From assembly GCA_017303475.1 (NCBI GenBank), contig JAFLBO010000001.1, forward strand, positions 496,001-560,000: a DNA stretch of 64,000 nt. The letters are read 5' to 3'. This DNA is from Chitinophagales bacterium. GTDB lineage: Bacteria > Bacteroidota > Bacteroidia > Chitinophagales > Saprospiraceae. Made by a program: the position numbers and the translations under genes. Shown here piece by piece: positions 1 to 9,231 of this stretch (its first letter is position 1; the number at the start of each line of letters is the position of its first letter). Below the pieces are notes generated by a model. The model worked only from the letters and a program-made list of their open reading frames with translations. It was not told the origin of the DNA and made no database searches.

Positions 1-30
1 CTATGGCGAGGTCTGCTTCCATCATTGCTT

Positions 31-76
31 AAAAAAGCATGAGTCATCCCGAAAATCCGGAATGACTCATGCTTTT
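31..76 (-). terminator. Intrinsic terminator of the giant adhesin gene
   Basis: A 15-bp perfect inverted repeat (33-47 with 62-76, arm AAAAGCATGAGTCAT) lies 25 bases past the adhesin stop codon. Read on the minus strand it ends in a run of six T (36-31). This is the classic stem plus U-tract. The remaining bases 1-30 show no gene. Confidence 0.85.
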
Positions 77-100
77 CGATATAATTAGACCATTACCGGC

Positions 101-3100
101 TTATCGGAGCAGGGTTACTTCACCTGAAAAAGTTTCTTCTTCACCATTGCCAAACCGCACCAGCATCTTATAAACATATACATCGCTTGGTGCGTTTTTG
201 TCATCCGTTCGACCATCCCAGGCCTTTTTGGATGGGGTTGCTTCAAATACTTTTTGTCCCCAGCGGTTGTAAATAGTGAAGTTTACTACTGTAGCTGAAC
301 CTCCCAGCAACACTGGCCCGAAGGTGTCATTCGCACTATCTCCGTTTGGTGTAAATGCATTCGGAATAGCAAAACAACGCTTGGTGTTGTAAACTACAGG
401 ATCAGAAACAGAAGTACAACCATTGGCATCGGTGGCCACCACAGTGTAGGATACCTGATCGCCAAGTGGTGTAACCTCAACAGAATCTTTGGTGGCGCCC
501 GGTACCACTTCTCCATTGGCAAGCCATTGCAGGCTCTCTACATCGCCGGAAACCACATTGATTCGAAGTTTAACCGAAGATCCTTCGCAGATTGAATCCG
601 CAGGATCCGGCTCTACTTGTATTTTATCCAACACGATTGGCGGGAATACGGTCACTTTCACAGCATCATTATCGCTACAATTTACCCCATAATAAATGGT
701 TGCTGTGTAGGTAATGGTAAACACAGGACTTACGTTAATGGTAGCACCCTTCAATCCCCCCGGCATCCAAACAATACTATCGGCAGGCGTGCCCGTAACA
801 TTCGCAGTTAGTGTTGCCGTCTCGCCAAAGCAAATTGACTGATCGGCTCCGGCATTAACGCTTGCATTGGAAACTGTTACCGTTACCTGTCCTTGTGTGG
901 TACAATTCTGATTGGATGCAGTTACGGAATAAGTTATAGTGCTGGTTGGTGTCGCAATCGGATTTGGTATAGCTGCATTGTTCAAGCTCGTAGCTGGAGA
1001 CCATTGGAAGGATCCTGGTCCATTAGGAGGCAGGGTGAGGGCTACAGATTCACCCAAACAAATCGAAGTGTTTGGATTCAAATTCAGTACTGGCAATGGA
1101 ATAACATCCACATTTACAGCATCAACTGCGGCACATCCCTGGCCATAAAAGTAGGTTACACCGTATGATTGCAGGGTAGTTGGGCTAACGTTAATTGTAT
1201 TGGTGGTTTCTCCACCCGGAGACCATACAAAACTGCCCGGATCACCTGTAGCCGTTGCAGTAAGGGTGGTACTGACACCTTCACAAATGAGTTGATCGAT
1301 ACCAGCGTTCACACTGGCATTATAGTATGTCACGGTTACTTCACCTTCAGAGCTGCAATTTTGCCCTTGTGCCACCACTTTATAGGTAATGGTTTGGGTA
1401 GGAGAGGCCACCGGATTTGGTGAACTTGGGTCGTTCAGGAAGGTGGCAGGTGTCCAGGTATAAGTAACATCAGTTTGGCTGTTATTATTCAACACTACAG
1501 ACCCGGTTGAACAAATCACCGGGTCGTCTGCTAACTGCAACACCGGTGGTTGCTCCACAAACACTGCAACACTGGTGCCGGCAGGACAAGGAATATCCTT
1601 AACACTGATCTGGTAAAGGGTAGTTTGTGTTGGCGTAGCCAATGGATTCAAACAATCGTCGCAGGAAAGTGTGCCTGCGGTCATGGGCTCCCACTGGTAG
1701 GCGAAATCCGGATTTGGTGGCGTAACCGACACGTTGATCTGGGCAGAGGCGCCAGGGCAAACTATTGGAGGTGTCGCAAACGCCTGAAGCGTTGGTGGAG
1801 TAAACACTGGCACAAATACTTCTGTCGTATCCACACAACCACCAATAGTGGTAACACGCTGATAGGTAAAGGTATCTGAAGCCAAAATTACCAGGCTCAA
1901 CAGGTCGTCTGGCGTTAGGAAGGTGCCAAAAGGCAACCATTCATGGGTAATGCCCGGGAAATTAGCTGGCTCAAATATGCTGTTGGCCAGGAAATAAATA
2001 GTATCCCCCGGACAGTACACTTCCTTATCCAACACTTTACGGACAGACAATTCTGGCAAAGAATCCACTTTTAATCGCACAGAATCATACACCGTACAAG
2101 TTCGGTTGCCACTCACAATATCGTAAGTAGCTGTATAGGTTACGGTTTCAGTTGGTGTAGCTATGACGGTACTTCCTGTATTGGTGTTCAAAAACGCGGA
2201 AGGCGTCCACGTAACTGTTGAACCTACCGGATTGGTAACCGCTACCAGTGTATCGGACTCTCCAAGGCACAATAAACGCAAGTCCTGGCCCTGTATCTCT
2301 ATGTCCGACAAAATAAGCGTTACTGTTACACTTGCCGTTTGCGAACAGGCATCATTGGCGCTGGTTGCTACCAGCGTGTAGGTAGTTGTCTGATCCGGTG
2401 TGGCAATCGGGCTGGCGGAGTTAGGGTTATCAAGCCCGTCGGCAGGAGTCCATTCATATTGGGTAGTACTGCTCAATGGACTGGCCAATTGAATTGGATA
2501 GTTCTGGCAAGCCACGGTATCTGCAATCAACGAAGGCATTTTGAGTGTGTCCACAATGACAGTTACAAAGTCATTCACCGTACAACCTTCCAAGGTAACC
2601 GTCGCTGTGTACGTAAGCGGGAACGTTGGTGTTGCAATGGGCGTCAAACTATTGGGATCATCAAGACCATCTGCCGGAAGCCAGGTTACAGGGGTGTTCG
2701 GTGGATTCACAATAGCCTGAAGCGAAACCGAACCTCCCAGGCAAATGGTTGTAGGGGTTAGCGCGGACACTGCAATCTCAGGTCCGATAACTTTTACAAA
2801 CACAGAATCTTCATCTTCACAGTTGCCTACAATACCTTTTACAGTAAGCCAAACACTCTGGGTAGGCGATGTTACCGGATTGGGAATATAGGCGTTACTT
2901 ACTTGATCCACGGGCTCCCAGAAATAAGAAGTAGCGCCAGATGCATTGAGTTGAAGGAAGTCGCCTTTACAAACATTAAGGGTATCTCCACCACTTACCA
3001 CTACTTCTACACCGTCATTGATTTCAGCCACAAGGGTTTTCAGGATTACCTCGCCACAACCATAATCGCGGGCAAGGTTGATCAAAATGGTTTCTGTGCC

Positions 3101-5056
3101 TTCCGGCAAAGCATCGGCCAAAGGTACAATTGGGAAAGCAAGGGTGGTTTGACCAGGCTGGAAGGTAATTGTTGGAGGTATGTTCAACAAATAGTCTATA
3201 CCCTCTGTAGCCGTACCTCCCAAACTGATATTAAATGATGCTGCTACCTGTGGCGTATTCGATAAAGAGATAAACAATGTGTCGTCATCGCCAGTACAGC
3301 TTTCAATAAAATAATCAATGCCACTGGCAAACTGGATTTCCACATTTGGTGAACCGGCTTTGATCTCGGAAACGAATACTCCTGAGTCGAACGACTCGTC
3401 ACCCCGGTCTGCAATGGCCAATTTCAGGTGGTAGGTATTGCATGGAATTACCGGCACGCGGGCGGTCAAACTCTTTTTAATACCCAGCGAATCTGAAGTC
3501 AACCCGTCATATTGAATGCTTTGGCTCAACTCATTATTGCGATAATATTGCCAGTTCGCCTGGTTGTTTACGCTGTCAATTTGTACAGGCGTATTCGTAT
3601 TGGGCAAAACCGCGATATTCAAGGCATTGTTAGTAAGATTGGGGTCGCCGGCAATACCAGGACCTGAAACAAGGAACGCAAAAATGTCATTGAAGCCTCC
3701 ATTGTTAAAGATGTACTCCGGATATTCCTCAGAACCAAACACATATTCAAATACTACTTCATTAGTAGCAGCAAATACATCCAGTTCAATAACACATGCG
3801 TCCTTTGACTCACTGCCACTGCCAAATAAGTTGGACAGATAATTCAGGTCATCATCCCCTAAGTCATCTGTAAAGTTAGGCGGAATGGTTTGACCCGCTC
3901 CGGTAACATTGTTTGGGCCTTGTGCCAATCCGGCAAATCCGGAGGTCAGCAAAAGACCTTTACCCATATTAAGGTCGTTGTTATCCGAGGCATAATTAAA
4001 GATACCGTACTGCCTGGAATCACATTTAATATCCGTTACAGTGACAACTGCACCACCCGTAGAAATGGCTGACACTATACTGTCTGTCAGTATGTTCGTG
4101 GTATCAATTGAAACAACCTCTGTCGGTTCACATGGATCGCTGCTGCACAACCAGGTGCCTTTCCAGCCTGATTGCTGAACCGTAGCGTCCGACTCAAAAA
4201 CAACAGTCAGGCATCCACTTTTAGCTTGCACCATAAAGCAAACCCCACCACCTCCTGCAATATTTTGTGGGGTAAAATTTTCTCCATCCAAGGCTGCCAA
4301 TAATTGGCCATTGGCAGAGTTACCATCATAAAAAGACAATTGATCTCCTTCACCACTGCCAAATGGATCAAGGGTTGGTTCCAAATCGTAGTATTCAAGT
4401 GTAAAGCTGATGCATTCGGCCTGTTGATCCGGGCAAATCACAAAGGTGTGATCTTCGTTTGGCAGGTAATCCCCAAACTCACCGCCAGAATCATACAAAG
4501 TGCCAGAGCATAGCGAAGAACTACCCTGAGTAATATTCACTACCGGTGGAATACTGTCAATACACAAGGTAAATACACCTGAATTTGCCGTAGCAGTAGC
4601 CGACCAGTCAGACACCCTGATGTAATAATCAATGCCAGGCGTAAGCCCAAACAAATCCATTTGGGCGCCAGTTTGCCCCTGATTGGAGCTCACACAAGCC
4701 AACTCTGCCAGCCCATCAAAGAAACAGTCGCCCCGATACACGGCAAACTCCGGGTTGGTAATGGGCGCACCGGTTACTCCGGTAAGCGTTATACGAAGAT
4801 CCAATAAGGTAATCGGGCACTGAAAACGGAACCACACATCCCGTTGTGCAGCGCCACTTTGGAAGCAGGAAACCGTATCCACTGTGGCAATTACACTTGG
4901 CGTGGCATTGACATTTGTGTACTCTGTAGTTTCACAGGAGGGCACCTCTCCGAGATTTATCATGGTACTGCAGTTAAAGGCATCATTGACAGGCGCCTGT
5001 GCATGCAGAAAACTTGCGCACAAAAGGAGAAGGAATGGTAAAAGGACTTGCTTCAT
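101..5056 (-). CDS. Giant secreted adhesin-like protein with T9SS type B (CHU_C / gliding-motility) C-terminal domain
   Basis: A 1651-residue secreted multidomain protein, probably exported by the type IX system and fixed to or released from the surface. The start is ATG 5054-5056 because it opens a clean signal peptide (MKQVLLPFLLLLCASFLHAQ); a longer frame to 5173 runs through the promoter. Domains in order: a jelly-roll/pre-peptidase-like domain (about 20-165), a CUB-like domain rich in Cys (170-310), a choice-of-anchor L domain (320-560, with FVYGSEEYPEY-like and FNDIFAFLVSGPG motifs), a Calx-beta-like segment (565-680), then eight or so Ig/PKD-like repeats of 75-90 residues, each with the recurring phrase ATPTxTxTYxV. 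The last 90 residues (FTPNGDSANDTF, IYNRWGQKVFE, W-DG) are the CHU_C / TIGR04131 type sorting domain. It is a single-gene unit with its own promoter and terminator. Ligand unknown. Confidence 0.9.
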   Translation of the reverse strand: MKQVLLPFLLLLCASFLHAQAPVNDAFNCSTMINLGEVPSCETTEYTNVNATPSVIATVDTVSCFQSGAAQRDVWFRFQCPITLLDLRITLTGVTGAPITNPEFAVYRGDCFFDGLAELACVSSNQGQTGAQMDLFGLTPGIDYYIRVSDWSATATANSGVFTLCIDSIPPVVNITQGSSSLCSGTLYDSGGEFGDYLPNEDHTFVICPDQQAECISFTLEYYDLEPTLDPFGSGEGDQLSFYDGNSANGQLLAALDGENFTPQNIAGGGGVCFMVQAKSGCLTVVFESDATVQQSGWKGTWLCSSDPCEPTEVVSIDTTNILTDSIVSAISTGGAVVTVTDIKCDSRQYGIFNYASDNNDLNMGKGLLLTSGFAGLAQGPNNVTGAGQTIPPNFTDDLGDDDLNYLSNLFGSGSESKDACVIELDVFAATNEVVFEYVFGSEEYPEYIFNNGGFNDIFAFLVSGPGIAGDPNLTNNALNIAVLPNTNTPVQIDSVNNQANWQYYRNNELSQSIQYDGLTSDSLGIKKSLTARVPVIPCNTYHLKLAIADRGDESFDSGVFVSEIKAGSPNVEIQFASGIDYFIESCTGDDDTLFISLSNTPQVAASFNISLGGTATEGIDYLLNIPPTITFQPGQTTLAFPIVPLADALPEGTETILINLARDYGCGEVILKTLVAEINDGVEVVVSGGDTLNVCKGDFLQLNASGATSYFWEPVDQVSNAYIPNPVTSPTQSVWLTVKGIVGNCEDEDSVFVKVIGPEIAVSALTPTTICLGGSVSLQAIVNPPNTPVTWLPADGLDDPNSLTPIATPTFPLTYTATVTLEGCTVNDFVTVIVDTLKMPSLIADTVACQNYPIQLASPLSSTTQYEWTPADGLDNPNSASPIATPDQTTTYTLVATSANDACSQTASVTVTLILSDIEIQGQDLRLLCLGESDTLVAVTNPVGSTVTWTPSAFLNTNTGSTVIATPTETVTYTATYDIVSGNRTCTVYDSVRLKVDSLPELSVRKVLDKEVYCPGDTIYFLANSIFEPANFPGITHEWLPFGTFLTPDDLLSLVILASDTFTYQRVTTIGGCVDTTEVFVPVFTPPTLQAFATPPIVCPGASAQINVSVTPPNPDFAYQWEPMTAGTLSCDDCLNPLATPTQTTLYQISVKDIPCPAGTSVAVFVEQPPVLQLADDPVICSTGSVVLNNNSQTDVTYTWTPATFLNDPSSPNPVASPTQTITYKVVAQGQNCSSEGEVTVTYYNASVNAGIDQLICEGVSTTLTATATGDPGSFVWSPGGETTNTINVSPTTLQSYGVTYFYGQGCAAVDAVNVDVIPLPVLNLNPNTSICLGESVALTLPPNGPGSFQWSPATSLNNAAIPNPIATPTSTITYSVTASNQNCTTQGQVTVTVSNASVNAGADQSICFGETATLTANVTGTPADSIVWMPGGLKGATINVSPVFTITYTATIYYGVNCSDNDAVKVTVFPPIVLDKIQVEPDPADSICEGSSVKLRINVVSGDVESLQWLANGEVVPGATKDSVEVTPLGDQVSYTVVATDANGCTSVSDPVVYNTKRCFAIPNAFTPNGDSANDTFGPVLLGGSATVVNFTIYNRWGQKVFEATPSKKAWDGRTDDKNAPSDVYVYKMLVRFGNGEEETFSGEVTLLR

Positions 5057-5136
5057 GTTGCTTAAATAATTTCCAATCTGAACCCTAATACGGGAATATA
5101 CCTTCCCTGGTTTCAGTGTAAAGAGATAAATCCGGC

Positions 5137-5144
5137 CAAAAGTA
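5137..5144 (-). promoter_or_regulatory. -7 promoter element (TACTTTTG) for the adhesin
   Basis: On the minus strand TACTTTTG matches the Bacteroidota -7 consensus TAnnTTTG, with a weak -33-like TTGG 19 bases upstream. It leaves a leader of about 75 bases before ATG 5056. Confidence 0.6.
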
Positions 5145-5211
5145 GCGAGACATTTGATAAACCCCAATGGCAATCAGGCAAATATGACAGATTGGTCATG
5201 CATCGGCAATT

Positions 5212-5613
5212 TCATTTTGGGGCCGGGCACTGATTCAAAGCTTGTTGTACCTCTTCCAGGGTATAGGGCGGGTGGTTATTTCCCCAGCTTTGCATGACAT
5301 AATTCAGTAGGTTGGCAATCTGAATATCGCTAAGGTTTTTGTTGCCCGGCATTTGCTCGGCATACTGTTGCCCATTCACCTGAATGGTATCCTGTAAGCC
5401 ATTTCGGATAATACATGGCAGTGTTTGTCTGTGCTTAGCCAAATAGTCGGACCCTGCGAGTGGCGGCATAAGTGCACCTAACCCGACACCCGTATCCATA
5501 TGACAATTGGCACATTGTGCCTGATACAACCGCTGTCCAATCTGGTATGGCTGTTGTTCGCAGGATATTAAGCACATCAGGCCCGAAATCAGAGTTATTA
5601 ACCAACATTTCAT
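5212..5613 (-). CDS. Small c-type cytochrome lipoprotein
   Basis: A 133-residue mono-heme cytochrome c. A signal sequence ends in a lipobox (LISC, Cys18), so the mature protein should be a lipid-anchored periplasmic or surface electron carrier. The heme site CANCH sits near residues 34-38, and a Met in the AEQMPG loop about 70 residues later is the likely sixth ligand, followed by the helix LSDIQIANLLNYVMQSW, as in class I cytochromes (Cytochrome_CBB3/PF13442 type). Its start overlaps the stop of the upstream membrane protein by four bases (TCAT on plus, ATGA on minus), so the two are translationally coupled at the end of the tsaD run. Redox partner unknown. Confidence 0.85.
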   Translation of the reverse strand: MKCWLITLISGLMCLISCEQQPYQIGQRLYQAQCANCHMDTGVGLGALMPPLAGSDYLAKHRQTLPCIIRNGLQDTIQVNGQQYAEQMPGNKNLSDIQIANLLNYVMQSWGNNHPPYTLEEVQQALNQCPAPK

Positions 5614-6185
5614 GCGTTTTCAGGAAGTTTTTCTTTTAAATGAAGGGATTCAAAAACGGCGTAAGAATCTTTATCAAGGTACTCTGCGAATACTTTTGCG
5701 CGATTCAAATAGGCAAAAAACAACAACAAAAACACAGGGATTAGACATGCCCATTCCCAGTATCCATGCTGAGCCCACTTGGCCAGGCACATCAATATGG
5801 CAAACAAACAAAAAGCCGACATATTAGCTGCCAGGGCCTTCAAAGCCTGCCAACGGTCCAAGATAGGCAAATGTTTTTCTCCATGTTCCCGGATGAGTGC
5901 CCAGTAGTTAGACAGGTTATCTGTGACCTTTGCTCTTCGTTTTTCCAGCCTCGGGTAGCGACTATAAAAAATGAATGAACCAGCAAAATGCATGGTAAAA
6001 CCGATGGTGTATGCTACAACAAACCCAGAAAGCACCACATTCGCCGATATCTTTTGTAAAAAGAGGTACAAATCCTCCAGTTTCACAATTTGCTGATCGG
6101 CAGTAATCCAAATAGCCATAAGCATGGCTGAACCTGGAATCAGGTAGCCCATGATATCGAAAATGTCAAGACGAAGTTTATCCAT
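5610..6185 (-). CDS. Four-helix inner membrane protein of unknown function
   Basis: A 191-residue protein beginning MDKLRLDIFDIMGYLIPG. ATG 6185 was chosen because the longer frame to 6239 would overlap tsaD and add a charged, Cys-rich leader. Hydrophobic helices lie at about 10-30, 45-73, 110-130 and 140-165, with a basic loop (YPRLEKRRAKVTDN) between the second and third. No catalytic motif is visible. It starts 20 bases after the tsaD stop and overlaps the cytochrome c gene by four bases, so it is part of that transcript. I do not recognise the family; the overall form resembles small membrane proteins carried near defence or signalling genes, but nothing here proves such a role. Confidence 0.7.
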   Translation of the reverse strand: MDKLRLDIFDIMGYLIPGSAMLMAIWITADQQIVKLEDLYLFLQKISANVVLSGFVVAYTIGFTMHFAGSFIFYSRYPRLEKRRAKVTDNLSNYWALIREHGEKHLPILDRWQALKALAANMSAFCLFAILMCLAKWAQHGYWEWACLIPVFLLLFFAYLNRAKVFAEYLDKDSYAVFESLHLKEKLPENA

Positions 6186-6205
6186 ATCGCAGTCCTGATG
6201 ATGTT

Positions 6206-7201
6206 TTACCGGGCATAAGGTGCGGCATCTTGTCCGCAAAATTCACCCGCAAGGTATTTGTAATAAGCATTGATGCCAATCATACCAGCATTGTCGGTAC
6301 AATATTGAAAATCAGGAATATAGGTTGTCCAACCTTCCTTTTCTCCCATGGCTGCAAGTGCGGCCCTCAATCCGCTGTTTGCACTCACACCTCCGGCAAT
6401 GGCAATTTCCCGGATGCCGGTTTGCCTTGCAGCTTTTCGCAATTTTTTGAGTAAAACGGTGACTATGGTTTCTTGAATGGAGGCACAAATATCGGCGAGG
6501 TTTTCCTGTATGAAATTAGGATTACCCGCCACCTCTTTTTTCAAAAAATACAAAATACTGGTCTTTAAACCGCTGAAACTAAAATCCAGCCCGGGAATAA
6601 CAGGTTCAGGAAATGGAAACCGGGGCTGTCCTTCTCGTGCATACCGATCAATTAGTGGTCCGGCAGGGTATCCCAGCCCAAGTAATTTGCCTGATTTATC
6701 AAATGCCTCGCCTGCAGCATCGTCCAGGGTCTGACCAATAAATTCCATATCCAGAAAATTCCGCACCAACACGATCTGGGTGTGCCCGCCACTTACCGTC
6801 AGGCACAGAAATGGAAATTTTGGTTTAGGATCTTCTGCAAAATGCGCCAGCACATGCGCCTGCATGTGGTTCACTTCAATTAGCGGTAATTGGTAACTCA
6901 GCGCAAAGGCTTTTGCAAAGGATGTACCCACCAGTAAGGATCCCAACAAACCCGGCCCTCTGGTAAATGCCACTGCCTGCAAATCGGATTTGGCTATTCC
7001 GGCTTTATGGATGGCCATTTCCACAACAGGTATTATGCTGGCTTGGTGTGCCCTGGAAGCCACCTCCGGCACCACGCCGCCATACTGATGATGAACCTCC
7101 TGATTGGCTACACAATTTGACAAAACAACGCCATCAGCAATCACCGCAGCCGAAGTGTCGTCGCAGGAGGATTCAATGGCCAAAATATTTATTCGATTCA
7201 T
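6206..7201 (-). CDS. tsaD: tRNA N6-adenosine threonylcarbamoyltransferase TsaD
   Basis: Transfers the threonylcarbamoyl group from TC-AMP to A37 of ANN-decoding tRNAs, acting in the cytoplasm with TsaB and TsaE (neither is in this window). The 331-residue length fits the family. The N-terminal ASKHA phosphate loop (IESSCDDTS), the metal-binding HMQAH (His112, His116), the SGGHTQ motif, GEAFDKSGKLLGLGYPGG-like segment and the C-terminal AGGVSAN and DNAGMIG motifs are all present. The start ATG 7201 cannot be moved far downstream without losing the first beta strand. The -7 element lies only seven bases before it. It heads a run with the membrane protein and the cytochrome c gene. Confidence 0.97.
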   Translation of the reverse strand: MNRINILAIESSCDDTSAAVIADGVVLSNCVANQEVHHQYGGVVPEVASRAHQASIIPVVEMAIHKAGIAKSDLQAVAFTRGPGLLGSLLVGTSFAKAFALSYQLPLIEVNHMQAHVLAHFAEDPKPKFPFLCLTVSGGHTQIVLVRNFLDMEFIGQTLDDAAGEAFDKSGKLLGLGYPAGPLIDRYAREGQPRFPFPEPVIPGLDFSFSGLKTSILYFLKKEVAGNPNFIQENLADICASIQETIVTVLLKKLRKAARQTGIREIAIAGGVSANSGLRAALAAMGEKEGWTTYIPDFQYCTDNAGMIGINAYYKYLAGEFCGQDAAPYAR

Positions 7202-7207
7202 TAGACT

Positions 7208-7216
7208 GCAAAATTA
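7208..7216 (-). promoter_or_regulatory. -7 promoter element (TAATTTTGC) for tsaD, almost leaderless
   Basis: A minus-strand match to TAnnTTTGC ends seven bases from the tsaD ATG, so transcription should begin at or within a few bases of the start codon. Confidence 0.6.
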
Positions 7217-7337
7217 GGGTTTGCCTGCATCCAATTGCTATTGCCCACTGATTTGGCACGATTATTTGTATATTTTAAATTACTTAATCCATTCATTTGA
7301 TCAACTTCCATTCAAATCGAAAAAATCAATACTAACT

Positions 7338-7751
7338 ATGTTCGGTTCAAGCACAAAAGACTCAAAATCAAGCAATTCAACCACGGCAATGCTCAACGAA
7401 AAAGACGGAGCCGCCACTACTGTAATTGCTAAAGGCACTACGATTGAAGGAAAATTTGCCTGTGGAGAAAATGTTCGCCTGGATGGCGCCATTCATGGCG
7501 AAGTGAAAGTAGACAAGCGTTTTGTGATGGGCGATGGCAGTTATGTTCAGGGCAATATCATCGCCAGAGATGCAGCCATTAAGGGTAAAATTAAAGGTGA
7601 TGTTCACGTTAAAGAGGCGCTTCACTTAATGGATACAGCCATTATTGAGGGAAATATCACAGCTAAGACTATGGTAGTGGAAGAAGGTGCACGCTACAAC
7701 GGCTCCTGTAAAATCGGCGAAGCCGCTGCTGCAGCTATTCCATCCAAGTAA
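7338..7751 (+). CDS. Bactofilin family cytoskeletal protein
   Basis: A 137-residue bactofilin: a polymer-forming beta-helix that gives membrane-associated filaments used for cell shape or wall-enzyme placement. The start is ATG 7338 (MFGSSTKDSKSSNST); earlier codons run through the intergenic region. After a Ser/Thr-rich tail of about 25 residues comes the repeat core (residues 28-130) with regularly spaced hydrophobic and glycine positions: TTIEGKFACGENVRLDG, GEVKVDKRFVMGDG, GNIIARDAAIKGKIKGDV, GNITAKTMVVEEGARYNG. A strong terminator follows. It is divergent from tsaD. Confidence 0.93.
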   Translation: MFGSSTKDSKSSNSTTAMLNEKDGAATTVIAKGTTIEGKFACGENVRLDGAIHGEVKVDKRFVMGDGSYVQGNIIARDAAIKGKIKGDVHVKEALHLMDTAIIEGNITAKTMVVEEGARYNGSCKIGEAAAAAIPSK

Positions 7752-7772
7752 AAAGCGTTTTCTGGACATTTT

Positions 7773-7831
7773 AAAGCCGGAAATTTGAATCAACAGTGCA
7801 TCTTTGCGCCCGGATTCAATTTCCGGCTTTT
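7773..7831 (+). terminator. Terminator of the bactofilin gene, with a promoter-like word in its loop
   Basis: The arms AAAGCCGGAAATTTGAATC (7773-7791) and GATTCAATTTCCGGCTTTT (7813-7831) pair with a single bulged base. The 21-base loop contains CATCTTTGCGCCC, which fits the -7 element of the next gene apart from its first base. The 3' T-tract is short (TTTTGTTTT). Confidence 0.7.
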
Positions 7832-7834
7832 GTT

Positions 7835-8671
7835 TTGACGCCATTATTTGCATTTCAAAGACCAGATTTCTCAACCGACTATACCTCAAGCGCTGATTTG
7901 CGATTGGTGGTGAGCGACTCTGCAGTTTCCCTGTTGGTATCCAAAGGGCAACATGTGCAAGTAGTAAAATGCTGGCAAATTCCGGTTCCAGAACACCATT
8001 TCAACCCTAATGAAGCAGAACTTAGGGGTATTTTAGGCAGTGAACGCCTGCTTCCCAGGATTTTTTTGTACAAATCATGCGCCATCAACCCTTCACTTAC
8101 CACATTGGTGCCTCGAAGGTTGTTCGATGAGCGATCCTTGGACCAATATTTCAAACTTCTGATCAAACCAGGTGGTAAATACGTTTACCAAAGCGCCCAC
8201 ATTCCTTCCATAGATGCCTATCTGGTCTGGGCCTTGGACCAAACACAACATCACCTGATCAGCCAGTATTTTGAAGCCAGCCAGATTTCTCATCTGGGGG
8301 CCACAATGATTGAAAAATTGGCTAAAGAATCGCCGACTGAAGGTTACGGCGTGTTCGCAAATATTCACGGACAACGAATGCAATGCCTGGTGTTTGACCG
8401 CAGGCAACTGGTGCTTTACAACTCCTATGAGTTTGTTAAGCCCGCAGATCTATTGTATTACCTGTTACTGGTGTACAAACAGTTTGAGTTGAACCCGGCA
8501 AACATTCCACCTCAGATTTCTGGCGGCATTTTGGAAGACTCTGAAGTGTACAGATTACTTATGAGGTATTTCCCGAAAATTGTATTCCTCAAACCAGACA
8601 GGAACTTTCAATTTACGGATGATGCCAAAAACCTGCCCGCCCATTTCTGGTTTGACATTTCAATTGTTTGA
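7835..8671 (+). CDS. DUF3822 family protein
   Basis: A protein of about 278 residues that resembles the DUF3822 family, found throughout Bacteroidota directly beside rsmD. It has an ASKHA-like layout: two halves with strand-rich openings (LRLVVSDSAVSLLVSK and EGYGVFANIHGQRMQCLVFDRRQLVLYNSYEF), no signal peptide. The role is unknown; the constant link with rsmD suggests a ribosome or RNA connection. The start is uncertain: no ATG exists near the front. A GTG at 7796 lies inside the terminator loop and within the -7 element, so TTG 7835 is preferred here. The stop overlaps no coding base of rsmD, whose ATG follows three bases later. Confidence 0.75.
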   Translation: MTPLFAFQRPDFSTDYTSSADLRLVVSDSAVSLLVSKGQHVQVVKCWQIPVPEHHFNPNEAELRGILGSERLLPRIFLYKSCAINPSLTTLVPRRLFDERSLDQYFKLLIKPGGKYVYQSAHIPSIDAYLVWALDQTQHHLISQYFEASQISHLGATMIEKLAKESPTEGYGVFANIHGQRMQCLVFDRRQLVLYNSYEFVKPADLLYYLLLVYKQFELNPANIPPQISGGILEDSEVYRLLMRYFPKIVFLKPDRNFQFTDDAKNLPAHFWFDISIV

Positions 8672-8673
8672 TT

Positions 8674-9231
8674 ATGAGGATCATAGGAGGAAAATTTAAA
8701 GGACGCCGGTTTGACCCGCCTGCCGATAATTGGCCTACACGGCCCACAACTGATTATGCAAAAGAGGCGCTGTTCAATATTTTGAACAACCAACTCGATT
8801 TCGAAACAACCAGAGTGCTGGATCTTTTTGGCGGCACAGGCAGCCATTCCTATGAGTTCGTTTCGCGAGGATGTGAAGACGTTACGTATGTGGATAAATT
8901 CCCGCATGCCGTGAAATTTGTTCGTCAAACGGTTGCCAAATTGGGCATTGAGTCGCAGGTGCGCATTTTTCAAATGGATGTGTTTAAATTCATTGAAAGC
9001 GCAAATAGCCAGTGGGATTACATTTTTGCAGGTCCACCATATGCGTTGCCCACCATCGACACCATTCCGGATTTGATCATTAACCGGAATTTGTTGAGCC
9101 CGGAAGGGTTGTTTGTGCTCGAACACAACCCTCACCATGACTTCCTTCAACACCCCAATCTGGTGGATGTACGCAACTACGGGAAAACCATTTTCAGTTT
9201 CTTCCGTCCAACTACTGACACCGAAGCCTGA
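8674..9231 (+). CDS. rsmD: 16S rRNA (guanine(966)-N(2))-methyltransferase RsmD
   Basis: Methylates G966 of 16S rRNA with S-adenosylmethionine. The 185-residue length is right for the family. The N-terminal RIIGGKFKGRRF and RPTTDYAKEALFNIL motifs and SAM-binding VLDLFGGTGSHSYEFVSRG are clear. The catalytic motif, usually (D/N)PP(Y/F), reads GPPY (Gly120-Tyr123), so the usual acidic or amide residue is Gly. ATG 8674 follows the upstream stop directly; a TTG at 8668 is in frame but overlaps that stop. The last 20 bases overlap the tail of the convergent lipoprotein gene. Confidence 0.93.
   Translation: MRIIGGKFKGRRFDPPADNWPTRPTTDYAKEALFNILNNQLDFETTRVLDLFGGTGSHSYEFVSRGCEDVTYVDKFPHAVKFVRQTVAKLGIESQVRIFQMDVFKFIESANSQWDYIFAGPPYALPTIDTIPDLIINRNLLSPEGLFVLEHNPHHDFLQHPNLVDVRNYGKTIFSFFRPTTDTEA

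Noticed and set aside
5101..5107. Reverse-polarity GGGAAGG seven-mer left of dif (also CCTGCCC near 8634, 14108 and 15568)
   Set aside because: They match only seven of the eight bases of GGGNAGGG and so do not break the octamer rule; they show that shorter words are not polar.
5057..5173. Longer N-terminus of the adhesin (39 extra residues)
   Set aside because: It would translate the promoter (TACTTTTG at 5137-5144) and hide the signal peptide that begins at ATG 5056.
7796..7834. GTG start of the DUF3822 gene
   Set aside because: It lies inside the terminator loop and directly on the promoter-like word, so it is unlikely to be transcribed as a start codon.
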